Below, one piece after another: positions 6,107 through 14,106 of a stretch of DNA of 14,235 nucleotides. The DNA is from Acidobacteriota bacterium (GTDB taxonomy: Bacteria > Acidobacteriota > Thermoanaerobaculia > UBA5066), in contig JAEUQS010000309.1 in assembly GCA_016789625.1 (NCBI GenBank), positions 1-14,235 of the forward strand, given 5' to 3'. The position numbers and the translations under genes were made by a program. The number at the start of each line of letters is the position of its first letter. Positions within the stretch are counted from its first letter, which is position 1. The notes under the pieces were generated by a model. It was not told the origin of the DNA. It did not search any database and saw nothing but the letters and a program-made list of their open reading frames with translations.

Positions 6107-7267
6107 ATGGTACAGATCGACCGAGCTCTGAGAATCGACCTTCCGCCCCACCAGTCCGCGTTTCTCTGGGGGCCGCGCAAGACCGGAAAGAGCACGTTCC
6201 TCAGATCGACGTTCCCCCACAGCCTGACGCTGGACCTGTTGCAGACCGACCTCCTCCTCGAGCTTTCGAAGCGCCCGGCCCTGTTGCGCGAACGCCTCCT
6301 TGCGGCGCCTCGAGAGACGTTGAGATTCCCCGTGATCCTGGACGAGGTCCAGAAGGTTCCCCAGCTCCTCGACGAGGTGCACTGGCTCATCGAAAACCGC
6401 GGGCTCAGCTTCATCCTGTGCGGCTCGAGCGCGCGCAAGCTCAAGAGGGGCGGGGCGAACCTCCTGGGCGGGCGAGCGTGGCGCTACGAGATGCACCCGC
6501 TCGTTTCCGTCGAGATCGAGGATCTCGATCTGCTGAAGGTGCTCAATCGGGGCCTCGTCCCGGCGCACTATCTCGCAAGCGGGTACCAGCGCTCTCTCGA
6601 GGCCTACGTCGTGGACTACCTGAAAGAGGAGGTGTTCGACGAGGGCCTCACGCGGAACGTCGCGGCCTTCTCGCGGTTCTTCGAGGCGGTGGGCTACTCG
6701 CACGGCGACCTCACGAACTACGCCAACATCGCGCGCGACTGCGGGGTCGACGCGAAGACCGTGAAGGAGTACTTCCAGATCCTCGTCGACACCCTTCTCG
6801 GGACGTTCGTCGAGCCGTGGAAGAGGCGACAGGAACGGCAGGTGATCGGCAAGACGCCGAAGTTCTACCTGTTCGACGTGGGGGTGGCGGGTGCGCTGAC
6901 GCACCGGCGCATACCTGCCGAGAAAGGAGAAGCCTTCGGGCGGGCGCTCGAGCACTTCGTTCTCATGGAGATCCTGGCCCACAGGTCCTACCGGGAGCTG
7001 GGCTACGGGGTCCATTTCTGGCGAACCAAGAACGGGCTCGAGGTCGACTTCGTGCTCGGAGACGGCGAGGTCGCCGTGGAGGTGAAGGGCTCGTCGCGCA
7101 TCGACCCCTCCGACTTCCGTTCCCTCCGCGCCTTCGCCGCGGACAATCGCCCGCGCCACGCGATCCTCGTGTGCAACGAGCCCGTGCCGCGGATCGTCGA
7201 CGGTATCGAGGTCCTGCCCTGGAGGGAGTTCCTCGGCCGGCTCTGGAGCGGCAAGCTGGTGACCTGA
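6107..7267 (+). CDS. AAA ATPase with C-terminal DUF4143 (PD-(D/E)XK-like) domain
   Basis: A 386-residue protein of the AAA_14-DUF4143 architecture. The Walker A motif is GPRKTGKST (residues 22-30) and Walker B is FPVILDEVQ (74-82, D79 E80). The sensor-like LCGSSARKLKRGGANLLGGRA is present. A middle winged-helix-like segment reads NYANIARDCGVDAKTVKEYFQIL. The C-terminal DUF4143 region carries GLEVDFVL...VAVEVKG, giving D314 and E325-V-K327 as a nuclease-type D..ExK triad. Members are widespread and poorly understood, and are suspected in mobile or defence contexts. ATG 6107 is preferred over GTG 6095, which would add four residues. The start overlaps the second operator-like repeat, implying autoregulation by this protein's winged helix or by another factor. 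Confidence 0.93.
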   Translation: MVQIDRALRIDLPPHQSAFLWGPRKTGKSTFLRSTFPHSLTLDLLQTDLLLELSKRPALLRERLLAAPRETLRFPVILDEVQKVPQLLDEVHWLIENRGLSFILCGSSARKLKRGGANLLGGRAWRYEMHPLVSVEIEDLDLLKVLNRGLVPAHYLASGYQRSLEAYVVDYLKEEVFDEGLTRNVAAFSRFFEAVGYSHGDLTNYANIARDCGVDAKTVKEYFQILVDTLLGTFVEPWKRRQERQVIGKTPKFYLFDVGVAGALTHRRIPAEKGEAFGRALEHFVLMEILAHRSYRELGYGVHFWRTKNGLEVDFVLGDGEVAVEVKGSSRIDPSDFRSLRAFAADNRPRHAILVCNEPVPRIVDGIEVLPWREFLGRLWSGKLVT

Positions 7268-7304
7268 CTTATCCTCGATCCAGCACACGCACGAGGAGCC
7301 CACA

Positions 7305-9488
7305 ATGCCGACGAGTCCTTCGACGAAGCTTCGCCCCGTCCTGCTGCTCGTCACGGCGCTCGCCCTGCCGTCCTGCCAGACGGTACGCGACGCACCTTCC
7401 TCTTCGGGCGTGCCCCCACACCCTGCCACCCGCATCGAAATCGTCAAGGAAACGTTGCACGGCACCGTCGTCGAGGACCCGTATCGCTGGATCGAAGGCG
7501 GAGGCGCGGAGTTCGACACCTGGCTCGACGCCCAGGACCGCCGAGCCCGCACCGTGCTCGCGGGCCTCCCGAACCGCAACGCGATTCGCGACGCGATCGT
7601 CGCGGCCGGCAAGGGCGTCACCCGCGTGAACGTCGTTCGCGTCACGGGCTCCCTGCCCCGCATCTTTCTCCGCAAGCGCGCTCCCGAAGAGGAGACCTCT
7701 CGCGTCTACATGCGCGACGGCTGGAACGGGGCCGACGTCCTCCTCGTGGACCCCGGACTCCGCAACAGCAAAGACGTGCACCACACGGTGGACTACGTGG
7801 CGCCGTCGGACGACGGCCGATACCTGGCCTACGGGATTTCCGCCAGCGGCTCGGAGGACAGCGTCATCGAGGTGATGGAGGTCGACACCCGGCGGGTGCT
7901 GCCCGAGCGCATCGACCGCGCGCAGTACGCCGGTGTCAACTGGCGCAAGGACGGCCGCTCGTTCTTCTACTGGCGCCGGGCGAAGCCGAAGGAAGGGGCC
8001 AGCCGCGCGGACTGGTTCAAGAACAGCGCGACGTACCTGCATACGCTGGGAGACGACCCCGAGAAGGCCGCGCCCGTGTTCGGACCCCAGCTCGCGGGCC
8101 TCGGCGTCTGTGAGGAGTGCTTCTCGGGCGTCCAGACCTCTCCCGCGAGCGACTGGCTGCTCGCCTGGGCATCGCCGGGAACCTCCGCCGACGTCGAGTA
8201 CTTCGTGGCCCCCGCCGCGTCCGCGAGTCCCGGAGCGCGCATTCCCTGGCGGCGCGTCTCCGGCCCGAAGGACCACATCAAGGGGATGGTGGCCCATGGA
8301 GACCGCCTCTACGCCCTGAGCTACGACGGCGCGCCGCGCTTCAAGGTCGTCTCCTTCGACGCGAAGGACGGCTCCCTCGCCAGCGCCAAGGACTTCGTGC
8401 CCGCCAGCCGAACGGTGCTCGAGGAGTTTGCCCCCGCTCGCGACGGACTGTACCTGCGCCTCCTCGAGCGCGGGATCTCGCGCCTCGCGCGCGTCCCCTA
8501 TGCCGGCGGGCCGGCCGAGGACGTTCCGCTCCCCTTCGCGGGGGCGCTCTACAACCTCAGCACCGAGGCCGACCGCGACGGCGCGATCTTCACCCTGACC
8601 GGCTGGACGACGCCGATGCGCTCCTTCGCGGCCGGTCCCGACAGGACCGTCAGGGACCTCGCGCTCACCGAGAAATGGCCCGTCGACTACACACACATCG
8701 TGGCCGAAGAGGTCGAGGTGAAGAGCCAGGACGGCACGCTCGTGCCGATGTCCATCCTGCGGCGGCGCGACACGGCGCTCGACGGGCGCGCTCCCGCGCT
8801 GCTCGAGGGCTACGCGGCCTACGGCGCGTCCCAGTCTCCCTACTTCGCGCCCACCAACCTCACCTGGGTCGACCGGGGAGGCGTCTATGCCGAGTGCCAT
8901 GCTCGCGGCGGTGGCGCCTACGGCGAGGAGTGGCATCTGGCCGGGCACAAGCAGAACAAGGAGCGCGGCATCGAGGACATGGTCGCCTGCGCCACACACC
9001 TCGTGAGCGGCAAATACACGGCGGCGACACGACTGTCCGTGACGGGAACGTCGGCCGGAGGAATCCTCGCGGGCGGAACCATCACGCGGCGGCCCGGCCT
9101 CTTCGCGGTGGCCCTGCTGCGCGTACCGCTGCTGAACCTCCTGCGCTTCGAGAAGACCGAGGGCGGCCCGGCAAACGTGCCGGAATGGGGCACGGTGACA
9201 GACGCGCCGGACTTCCGGGCGATGCTCGCCTCAGACCCCTTCTACCGTATCGTGCCCGGCACGCGGTATCCCGCTGTGCTGGTGACGGCCGGCAAGCACG
9301 ACGTGCGCGTCCCGGCCTGGCAGCCCGCGAAGTTCGTGGCGCGGCTGCAGAAGGAATCGGCGGGCGGACCGGTCGTCTTCCGGGTCGAGCGGGATGCCGG
9401 GCACGGGCTCGGCTCGAAGAGGTCCCAGGTCGAGGAGGAATGGGCGGATCTCTTCGCGTTCGCGCTGTCGCAGAGCGCTGTGGAGTAG
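7305..9488 (+). CDS. Prolyl oligopeptidase family S9A serine peptidase, lipoprotein-like
   Basis: A 727-residue S9 peptidase. Residues 1-24 form a signal peptide (basic K8/R10, hydrophobic 11-20) ending LALPSC, a plausible lipobox with C24 as the lipidated cysteine. Export to the periplasm or outer membrane is therefore likely. The propeller region begins with EDPYRWIE, the standard S9A opening, and runs to about residue 430. The alpha/beta-hydrolase domain follows (LLEGYAAYGASQSPYF). The catalytic triad is complete: S583 (GTSAGG), D666 (GKHDVRVP) and H700 (DAGHG), with spacings close to those of porcine prolyl oligopeptidase. It should cleave short peptides after proline or related residues. 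GAGGAG (7293-7298) is six bases from ATG 7305. It appears to be transcribed alone. Confidence 0.95.
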   Translation: MPTSPSTKLRPVLLLVTALALPSCQTVRDAPSSSGVPPHPATRIEIVKETLHGTVVEDPYRWIEGGGAEFDTWLDAQDRRARTVLAGLPNRNAIRDAIVAAGKGVTRVNVVRVTGSLPRIFLRKRAPEEETSRVYMRDGWNGADVLLVDPGLRNSKDVHHTVDYVAPSDDGRYLAYGISASGSEDSVIEVMEVDTRRVLPERIDRAQYAGVNWRKDGRSFFYWRRAKPKEGASRADWFKNSATYLHTLGDDPEKAAPVFGPQLAGLGVCEECFSGVQTSPASDWLLAWASPGTSADVEYFVAPAASASPGARIPWRRVSGPKDHIKGMVAHGDRLYALSYDGAPRFKVVSFDAKDGSLASAKDFVPASRTVLEEFAPARDGLYLRLLERGISRLARVPYAGGPAEDVPLPFAGALYNLSTEADRDGAIFTLTGWTTPMRSFAAGPDRTVRDLALTEKWPVDYTHIVAEEVEVKSQDGTLVPMSILRRRDTALDGRAPALLEGYAAYGASQSPYFAPTNLTWVDRGGVYAECHARGGGAYGEEWHLAGHKQNKERGIEDMVACATHLVSGKYTAATRLSVTGTSAGGILAGGTITRRPGLFAVALLRVPLLNLLRFEKTEGGPANVPEWGTVTDAPDFRAMLASDPFYRIVPGTRYPAVLVTAGKHDVRVPAWQPAKFVARLQKESAGGPVVFRVERDAGHGLGSKRSQVEEEWADLFAFALSQSAVE

Positions 9489-9593
9489 CCCAGCAGGATG
9501 ATGAAAGCGTGGGGACCTCGTCGGGGCTTGTTTCACACGGGTGCCCGAATCCTTCTGGGGGCGCTGGAGCACGCGTAGACTGCCGCGCAGCGT

Positions 9594-10376
9594 GTGAGAA
9601 ACGTCTACTTCGAGCTCACCAAGGAGTTCAACGCAAAGGGGCGGATCGCCGTCCTCGCTTCGGGCCAGGCGGTCGTTTACCACCGGATCGCCATCATGAG
9701 CAAGGATGGCGACTGGATCATCCGTGAGGACGCCCAGACCTGCCGCCACGTTCTCGACGTCCTCGCTGCGCACGGAGCCCGGTACCGGATGAGCGCTCCC
9801 CTCGAGCCGCGCTGGCTCGCGGGAGGATGGTCGAGCCATTTCGAGTTCCTCGACGAGGAGGGGCGCCGCATTCGCTGTGACTTCGTCAGCCGCCCCCCGA
9901 GGCTGACGCAACGGGAGACCGAAGCGCTCTTCACCGCCGATGCCGATCCCTTGGATCCTCGATTGGCGGTCATCGGTCTTCTCCCTCTGATCCGTATCAA
10001 GCAGACGCAGCGAGCGAAGGACTACGCCGTCATCGGTGAGCTGGCGCGCCGCCTGCCCCCGGAGGCGGAAGCGGAGCTGACGACCGACCCGGATCGGATC
10101 CTGGCGCTTGCGGGCCGATTTCCGTCCACCCGTCCCGCCCTCAGGGCGGCCTCGAGCGGCGCGGGACGCCTCGCCGTCGTGACCGAACTGGCGCGGGAGA
10201 TCGACGGGCTCCAGCTCCGCGACCGCGATCGGATCGAGCGATACGAAGCCGCCGCGGAGGCCTATTTCGCCGCCATTCGACGTGAGCGCGTCCTCGACCG
10301 GCCCCTCGCCGAGGCGCACGAGAGCCTGGTCACGCTGGCCGGGCGGCTCTTGCCCGAAGATCCGCGGGACGCATGA
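9594..10376 (+). CDS. Nucleotidyltransferase-like protein, first gene of a two-gene unit
   Basis: A 260-residue protein. The N-terminus resembles a minimal nucleotidyltransferase fold: AVLASGQAVVYHRIAIMSKD with ASG at 22-24, D38-G-D40 as the paired acidic residues, and RCDFVS with D96 in the position of the third acidic residue. GARYRMSAPLEPRWLAGGWS lies between. LIRIKQTQRAKDYAVIGELA (K142, D143) is like the helix following the core in AbiEii- and MNT-type enzymes. No characterised member is known to me. The start is GTG 9594, forced by an in-frame stop at 9576; it lacks a Shine-Dalgarno, and a possible -10 (TAGACT, 9576-9581) would make the leader only a few bases. It overlaps the next gene by ATGA. 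Nucleotidyl transfer is inference from motifs. Confidence 0.75.
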   Translation: MRNVYFELTKEFNAKGRIAVLASGQAVVYHRIAIMSKDGDWIIREDAQTCRHVLDVLAAHGARYRMSAPLEPRWLAGGWSSHFEFLDEEGRRIRCDFVSRPPRLTQRETEALFTADADPLDPRLAVIGLLPLIRIKQTQRAKDYAVIGELARRLPPEAEAELTTDPDRILALAGRFPSTRPALRAASSGAGRLAVVTELAREIDGLQLRDRDRIERYEAAAEAYFAAIRRERVLDRPLAEAHESLVTLAGRLLPEDPRDA

Positions 10377-10618
10377 AGCTTCTCAGCGACGACGACCTCG
10401 ATCTGGCCAGCATGACCCCCGAAGAGCTCGATCGAGCCTGGGACCTCTGGTTCGAGCTCGCGCAGGAGACGAACGACCACGACCCGCCCTACACGCACGG
10501 CGTCTTCGTGGGCCTCGATCACGAGAAGCTCCGTGATCTCGCAGTTCGCGGTAGCGACCGAGCCGCCTATCGCGCCGGGACCGAGGCGGGCGGCGCAGGC
10601 ACCAATCCCGAGCCCTGA
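10373..10618 (+). CDS. Small acidic protein, partner of the nucleotidyltransferase-like gene
   Basis: An 81-residue protein starting at the ATG that overlaps the preceding stop. The N-terminal half is strongly acidic and probably helical (LLSDDDLDLASMTPEELDRAWDLWFELAQ), then NDHDPPYTHGVFVGLDHE, and ends in a Gly/Ala-rich tail. I recognise the pattern MTPEELD.AWDLWF.LAQ.TND.DPPYTHGVF as one seen in hypothetical proteins, but no function is known. The ATGA coupling to a nucleotidyltransferase-like gene suggests a complex or a toxin-antitoxin-like pair in which this acidic protein would be the partner. Its last 52 bases overlap the 3' end of the convergent efflux-pump gene. Confidence 0.72.
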   Translation: MKLLSDDDLDLASMTPEELDRAWDLWFELAQETNDHDPPYTHGVFVGLDHEKLRDLAVRGSDRAAYRAGTEAGGAGTNPEP

Positions 10619-11985
10619 GACCACGGCCCGCCCGACTTCGCGATGCCGAGCGCGATTCCCATCAGCGCCGCCGCGAGCCCGAACGTGAAGCGCATGCCGG
10701 TGACGACGGCTTCGGGCCGCGCCGAGGTGACATCGACGGACGCCGAAGCCAACGCGAACACGGCTCCCATCGCGGAGGCCCCGGTGATCAGCCCGAGGTT
10801 GCGCGAGAGGTTCAGCAGGCCCGACGCCACGCCTCTCTGATCAGGTCTGATCCCCGTCATCAGAGCGGTGTTGTTCGCGGCCTGGAAGAGCGCATAGCCC
10901 GCGGTGACGATCACGATGGGTCCCAGGTAGCCCGCGAGGCCGAGAGAGGCTGGAAGCAACGAGAGAAGCAAACAGCCGATAGCGATTCCGGAGAGCCCGG
11001 CTCGCGCCATCCTGTTCCCGCCGAGACGGTCCACGAGCCGTCCGGCGGGCACACCCCCGAGTGCGGCGACGAGCGGTCCGGCAGACAGGGCGAGTCCGAC
11101 CGCGGCCGCGGAGAGGCCGAGCCCGCGCGACAGGTGGAACGGACCGACCACCAGCGTCGCCATCATCACGGTCGAGACGAGCGCGCTCGTGGCGAGGCCC
11201 GCGCTCAGCACCCGATCGCGGAACATCTCCAGCCGGATCAGCGGCGCGGCGGCTCTCCTTTCGGCGAGCACGAAGAAGCCGGTGAACGCCGTCGCGGCGA
11301 GCAGCAGGCCGGCGTTCACGGGACCCAGGTGTCCGCGCCCGATCGTCATCGCGAGCGCGTAGGCGCCGAGCGCCAGGGCGAGAAGCGCCGTGCCGGCCGC
11401 GTCGAAAGCGGGACGAGCGTTCGCCGGCTCCCGCTGGTCCGCCGGCAGATGGCGCCGCACGAGGAAGAAGCTCAGGATGCCGAGCGGCACGTTGACGAGG
11501 AAGATCGTCCGCCAGCCCACAGTGGCGATGAGGACGCCGCCGAGCGAGGGCCCCAGCGTGGTGCCGATCGCCGACATCGTGCCGAGAAGCCCCATCGCGC
11601 TCCCGGTCTGTTCCTTCGGAACCGCCTCCCCCACGAGGGCGACGGTGAGGGCCATCATGACGGCCGCTCCGAGCCCCTGCGCCGCCCGTGCGGCGATCAG
11701 CGTCCCGAGTGAGGGCGCCAGGCCGCAGAGGAGCGACGCCGCCGTGAAGAGGCCGATTCCGCCGAGGAGCAGCCGCTTCCGGCCGACGAGGTCGCCGAGA
11801 CGCCCGGCGCTCACGATGAGCGTGGTGATGGCCAGGAGATACGCGAGCACGATCCACTGGACGGCCTGGAACGACGCTCCGAACGCCTGCGCGAGAGCCG
11901 GCAGACCGGCATTGACGATGCTCGTCGCGAGCGAGGGCAGCAGCATGGAGAGGGACAGCGCGGCCAGGGCCCAGGTTCGATTCAC
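10567..11985 (-). CDS. MFS drug efflux transporter, DHA2 (14-TM, EmrB/QacA) family
   Basis: A 472-residue integral membrane protein that should export hydrophobic compounds by proton antiport. The N-terminal helix is followed by motif D1 (NAGLPALAQAFGASFQAVQW), motif A GRLGDLVGRKR (residues 61-71) in the first cytoplasmic loop, and the antiporter motif C GTMSAIGTTLGPSLGG (135-150). VGWRTIFLVNVPLGI follows. Length and number of hydrophobic stretches fit the 14-helix DHA2 group. The start is GTG 11985-11983: AGGAGG lies 8 bases upstream (complement of 11994-11999), whereas the longer frame to 12051 adds 22 residues without a ribosome site. A TACCTT (complement of 12007-12012) may be its -10. 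It is divergent from a LysR gene, the usual layout for a regulated efflux pump. Confidence 0.94.
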   Translation of the reverse strand: MNRTWALAALSLSMLLPSLATSIVNAGLPALAQAFGASFQAVQWIVLAYLLAITTLIVSAGRLGDLVGRKRLLLGGIGLFTAASLLCGLAPSLGTLIAARAAQGLGAAVMMALTVALVGEAVPKEQTGSAMGLLGTMSAIGTTLGPSLGGVLIATVGWRTIFLVNVPLGILSFFLVRRHLPADQREPANARPAFDAAGTALLALALGAYALAMTIGRGHLGPVNAGLLLAATAFTGFFVLAERRAAAPLIRLEMFRDRVLSAGLATSALVSTVMMATLVVGPFHLSRGLGLSAAAVGLALSAGPLVAALGGVPAGRLVDRLGGNRMARAGLSGIAIGCLLLSLLPASLGLAGYLGPIVIVTAGYALFQAANNTALMTGIRPDQRGVASGLLNLSRNLGLITGASAMGAVFALASASVDVTSARPEAVVTGMRFTFGLAAALMGIALGIAKSGGPWSQGSGLVPAPPASVPAR

Positions 11986-12036
11986 GGTGGTTTCCTCCTG
12001 GGAACCAAGGTAGTCGCCGGCGTGACCTGGCGGAAG

Positions 12037-12064
12037 ACGCACCATTTGCACTCTATCCGTGCGT
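12037..12064. promoter_or_regulatory. Candidate LysR operator between efflux pump and regulator
   Basis: ACGCAC (12037-12042) and GTGCGT (12059-12064) form a perfect 6-bp inverted repeat with a 16-bp spacer. A third GCAC (12048-12051) makes a nested GCAC-N7-GTGC. The repeat lies between the two divergent starts, just upstream of the likely promoter of each. LysR proteins commonly bind such interrupted dyads here, though the canonical T-N11-A core is not obvious. Confidence 0.45.
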
Positions 12065-12083
12065 TTGACGCCACGTCACCGCC

Positions 12084-12089
12084 TACAAT
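12084..12089 (+). promoter_or_regulatory. TACAAT -10 element, possibly giving leaderless lysR mRNA
   Basis: TACAAT is a near-consensus -10 only six bases before ATG 12096. Transcription would start at or next to the A of ATG. No Shine-Dalgarno precedes the start, which fits leaderless translation. The TTGACG at 12065-12070 resembles a -35, but the 13-bp spacer is too short. Confidence 0.4.
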
Positions 12090-12095
12090 CGCGCC

Positions 12096-13004
12096 ATGCC
12101 CGCCCCGGACCTCAACCTCCTCGTCACGCTCGACGCCGTGCTCGGAGAAGGCAGCGTGGCCGGCGCCGCGAGGCGTCTGAAGCTCAGCCCGTCGGCCATG
12201 AGCCGCGCTCTCGCGCGCCTCCGCGAGACGACGGGCGATCCGCTCCTCGTGAGGGCGGGACGCGGCCTCGTTCCCACGCCCCGCGCTCTCGAGCTTCGCG
12301 AAAGGGTCCACCAGCTCGTGGAGGACGCCGGGTCGGTCCTGCGCCCGGCCGGGAAGCTGGATCTCGCGCAGGTCTCGCGCACGTTCACGCTGAGAGCCCG
12401 CGACGGCTTCGTCGAGAACTTCGGAGCCGAGCTCGTCGCCCGGGCGCGCCGCGAGGCCCCGGGTGTGCGGCTCTGCTTCGTGCCGAAGCACGACCGGGAG
12501 AGCACCTCTCTTCGCGAGGGAACCGTCGACCTCGAGACCGGCGTGGTGGCGAACGCCACGGGCCCCGAGATCCGCGCGCAGGCACTCTTTCGGGACCGCT
12601 TCATCGGCGTCGTGAGAACGGGCCACCCGCTCGGCAAGGGCAGGGTCTCGGCGGTCCGCTACGCGAAGGGCCGGCACGTCGCGATCGCGCGGCGAGGACC
12701 GGGCAAGGGACCGATCGACGAGGCGCTGGAGCCCCTCGGTCTCGCGCGGGACGTCGCCACGATCGTCGACGGCTTCTCGACCGCGCTGGCTCTGGCCCGC
12801 GCCTCCGACCTGATCGCCACGGTGCCCGAAACCCAGACCGGAAACCTGCGGGCCGGATTACACAGCTTTCCCCTTCCCTTTGCCGCGCCGGAGATCACGG
12901 TCTCCCTGCTCTGGCACCCGCGCCTGGACGCCGATCCCGCACATCGCTGGCTGCGCGGGCTCGTCCGCGAGGTCTGCTCGGCGGCTCTCATCGAGAGAGC
13001 GTGA
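12096..13004 (+). CDS. LysR-family transcriptional regulator
   Basis: A 302-residue protein with the N-terminal winged helix-turn-helix at about residues 5-62. It reads LNLLVTLDAVLGEGSVAGAA, RRLKLSPSAMSRALARLRE and GDPLLVRAGRGLVPTPRA. The effector-binding domain follows from about residue 90, with RARDGFVENFGAELVARARR and RTGHPLGKGR. The DLNLL...DAVL opening and GDPLLVR fit the NodD/LinR-like subgroup. It is divergently encoded from the MFS efflux pump across a 110-bp region containing an inverted repeat, so it most likely controls the pump and itself. The inducer is unknown. Convergent DUF937 begins 48 bases after its stop. Confidence 0.94.
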   Translation: MPAPDLNLLVTLDAVLGEGSVAGAARRLKLSPSAMSRALARLRETTGDPLLVRAGRGLVPTPRALELRERVHQLVEDAGSVLRPAGKLDLAQVSRTFTLRARDGFVENFGAELVARARREAPGVRLCFVPKHDRESTSLREGTVDLETGVVANATGPEIRAQALFRDRFIGVVRTGHPLGKGRVSAVRYAKGRHVAIARRGPGKGPIDEALEPLGLARDVATIVDGFSTALALARASDLIATVPETQTGNLRAGLHSFPLPFAAPEITVSLLWHPRLDADPAHRWLRGLVREVCSAALIERA

Positions 13005-13052
13005 GGCTCGCTTTCCGGCACCCGGCTTTGATGAAACGCGGCGGGCTACGCT

Positions 13053-13643
13053 CTAGCGAAGGGCCTTGCCCGCCATCTGGAGGATGTCGTCGAGCGGGTT
13101 GCCGTCGCCGTCCAGGTCGAGCATCGAGCCGAGTCCGCCCGAGCCCGCGCCCTGGCCCCCACCGCCTCCGAGAAGGCCGCCCAGCAGCCCGCCGAGTCCG
13201 CCACCGAGCCCACCATCGGCCTGCGCCTGAGGGACCCCGGCGTTCCCCTTCTTCGCCATGTACCCGGCGATGAGCATCGCGATCATCGGCAGCATCTTCT
13301 TCAGCAGGCCGGCGTCGAGCCCGGTCTGCGCCGCCGCCTTCTGCGACACGGCGCGGCTCACGTCCTTGGAGCCGAAGATCTGCCCGAGGACCTCGTTTCC
13401 GCGGCCCACGTCGGTGGGCTCGGGCGAGAGGACGCTGTCGAGAAGGCTCCCGCCACCGAGCTGTCCCAGGAGGCCGCCGAGCCCTTCCAGACCCGACGGC
13501 GCCTGAGCCTGCTTCTTGAAGCCGCCGAGGATCGCGGGGGCGAGAGCCTCGGCGCCCTGGGCCACCTGCGACTCGCTGACGCCCAGCTCGCGCGCGATGG
13601 ACTGGAGACCGCCCATCTGGGCGAGCAGGTCCGTGATCTGCAT
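13053..13643 (-). CDS. DUF937 (YidB-like) protein with Ca-binding-like motif
   Basis: A 196-residue protein. The N-terminal DUF937 helical region reads LLAQMGGLQSIARELGVSES and VAQGAEALAPAILGGFKKQA. A middle hydrophobic stretch (LKKMLPMIAMLIAGYMAKK, about 117-135) may be membrane-associated. A very Gly-rich segment follows, and the C-terminus is DLDGDGNPLDD (D176-D186), a calcium-loop-like motif common in this family. E. coli YidB is the best known member, and its function is unclear. The ATG has GGAG eight bases upstream. It lies 13 bases after the DUF3597 gene on the same strand, so the two are likely co-transcribed. DUF937 resembles a helical assembly with homeodomain-like features, but the role here is unknown. 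Confidence 0.9.
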   Translation of the reverse strand: MQITDLLAQMGGLQSIARELGVSESQVAQGAEALAPAILGGFKKQAQAPSGLEGLGGLLGQLGGGSLLDSVLSPEPTDVGRGNEVLGQIFGSKDVSRAVSQKAAAQTGLDAGLLKKMLPMIAMLIAGYMAKKGNAGVPQAQADGGLGGGLGGLLGGLLGGGGGQGAGSGGLGSMLDLDGDGNPLDDILQMAGKALR

Positions 13644-13656
13644 CGGCTGCTCCGGC

Positions 13657-14106
13657 CTAGTCCAGGAGATCCTGCGGCACGTTGCCGCCGTTCTGCGCGA
13701 TCTTCGCGAGGACGGTCTTGTGCAGCCACATGTTCATCTTGGCCGACTCCGTCATCAGCTCCGCGGGACAGCCCAGCTCGACGGCCAGCTCCTTGCGGGC
13801 CGCGTAGCTGCTGTCGATGTCGAGCAGCGTGAGCAGGTCGACGATCGAGACGCGCCAGTTCAGCTTCTGCTTGCGCGCCGCCGCGAGCTGCTCGAGCTTC
13901 GCCACGACGTCGACGACCGCTATGGGCGCGGGGGCCGCCGGAGCTGCCGGGGCCGCTTCGGGCACCGGCACGGGCGCCGGCGCCTCCGCCGCCCTCTTTT
14001 CCGCCTCGACCATGTTGGGCGCCCGCTGGATGCCGGCCGGTGCTGCCGAGGGGGCATCGCCGTCACCGATGCCGAGCTTCGAGAGAATCGATCCGAAGAA
14101 TCCCAT
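13657..14106 (-). CDS. DUF3597 domain protein
   Basis: A 149-residue protein starting MGFFGSILSKLGIG. A long Ala/Pro linker (about residues 18-72) follows, and then the compact DUF3597 domain. The domain reads VVDVVAKLEQLAAARKQKLN, WRVSIVDLLTLLDIDSSYAA and RKELAVELGCPAEL, and ends with MWLHKTVLAKIAQNGGNVP. The family is small, helical and of unknown function. I chose ATG 14106 because AGGAAAGGGG lies six bases upstream; the longer frame to 14136 adds ten residues without support. The flexible linker suggests the N-terminal hydrophobic end tethers the domain to a partner or membrane. It is paired with DUF937 immediately downstream. Confidence 0.9.
   Translation of the reverse strand: MGFFGSILSKLGIGDGDAPSAAPAGIQRAPNMVEAEKRAAEAPAPVPVPEAAPAAPAAPAPIAVVDVVAKLEQLAAARKQKLNWRVSIVDLLTLLDIDSSYAARKELAVELGCPAELMTESAKMNMWLHKTVLAKIAQNGGNVPQDLLD

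Noticed and set aside
5359..7629. A 756-codon open frame on the plus strand across the AraC and AAA genes
   Set aside because: It is a frame-shifted reading of two well-supported genes, rich in Arg/Pro/Ala, and it contains no recognisable domain.
13016..13030. CCGG-CAC-CCGG hairpin between lysR and DUF937 as a terminator
   Set aside because: The four-base stem is too weak, and the following TTT is too short to support a terminator call.
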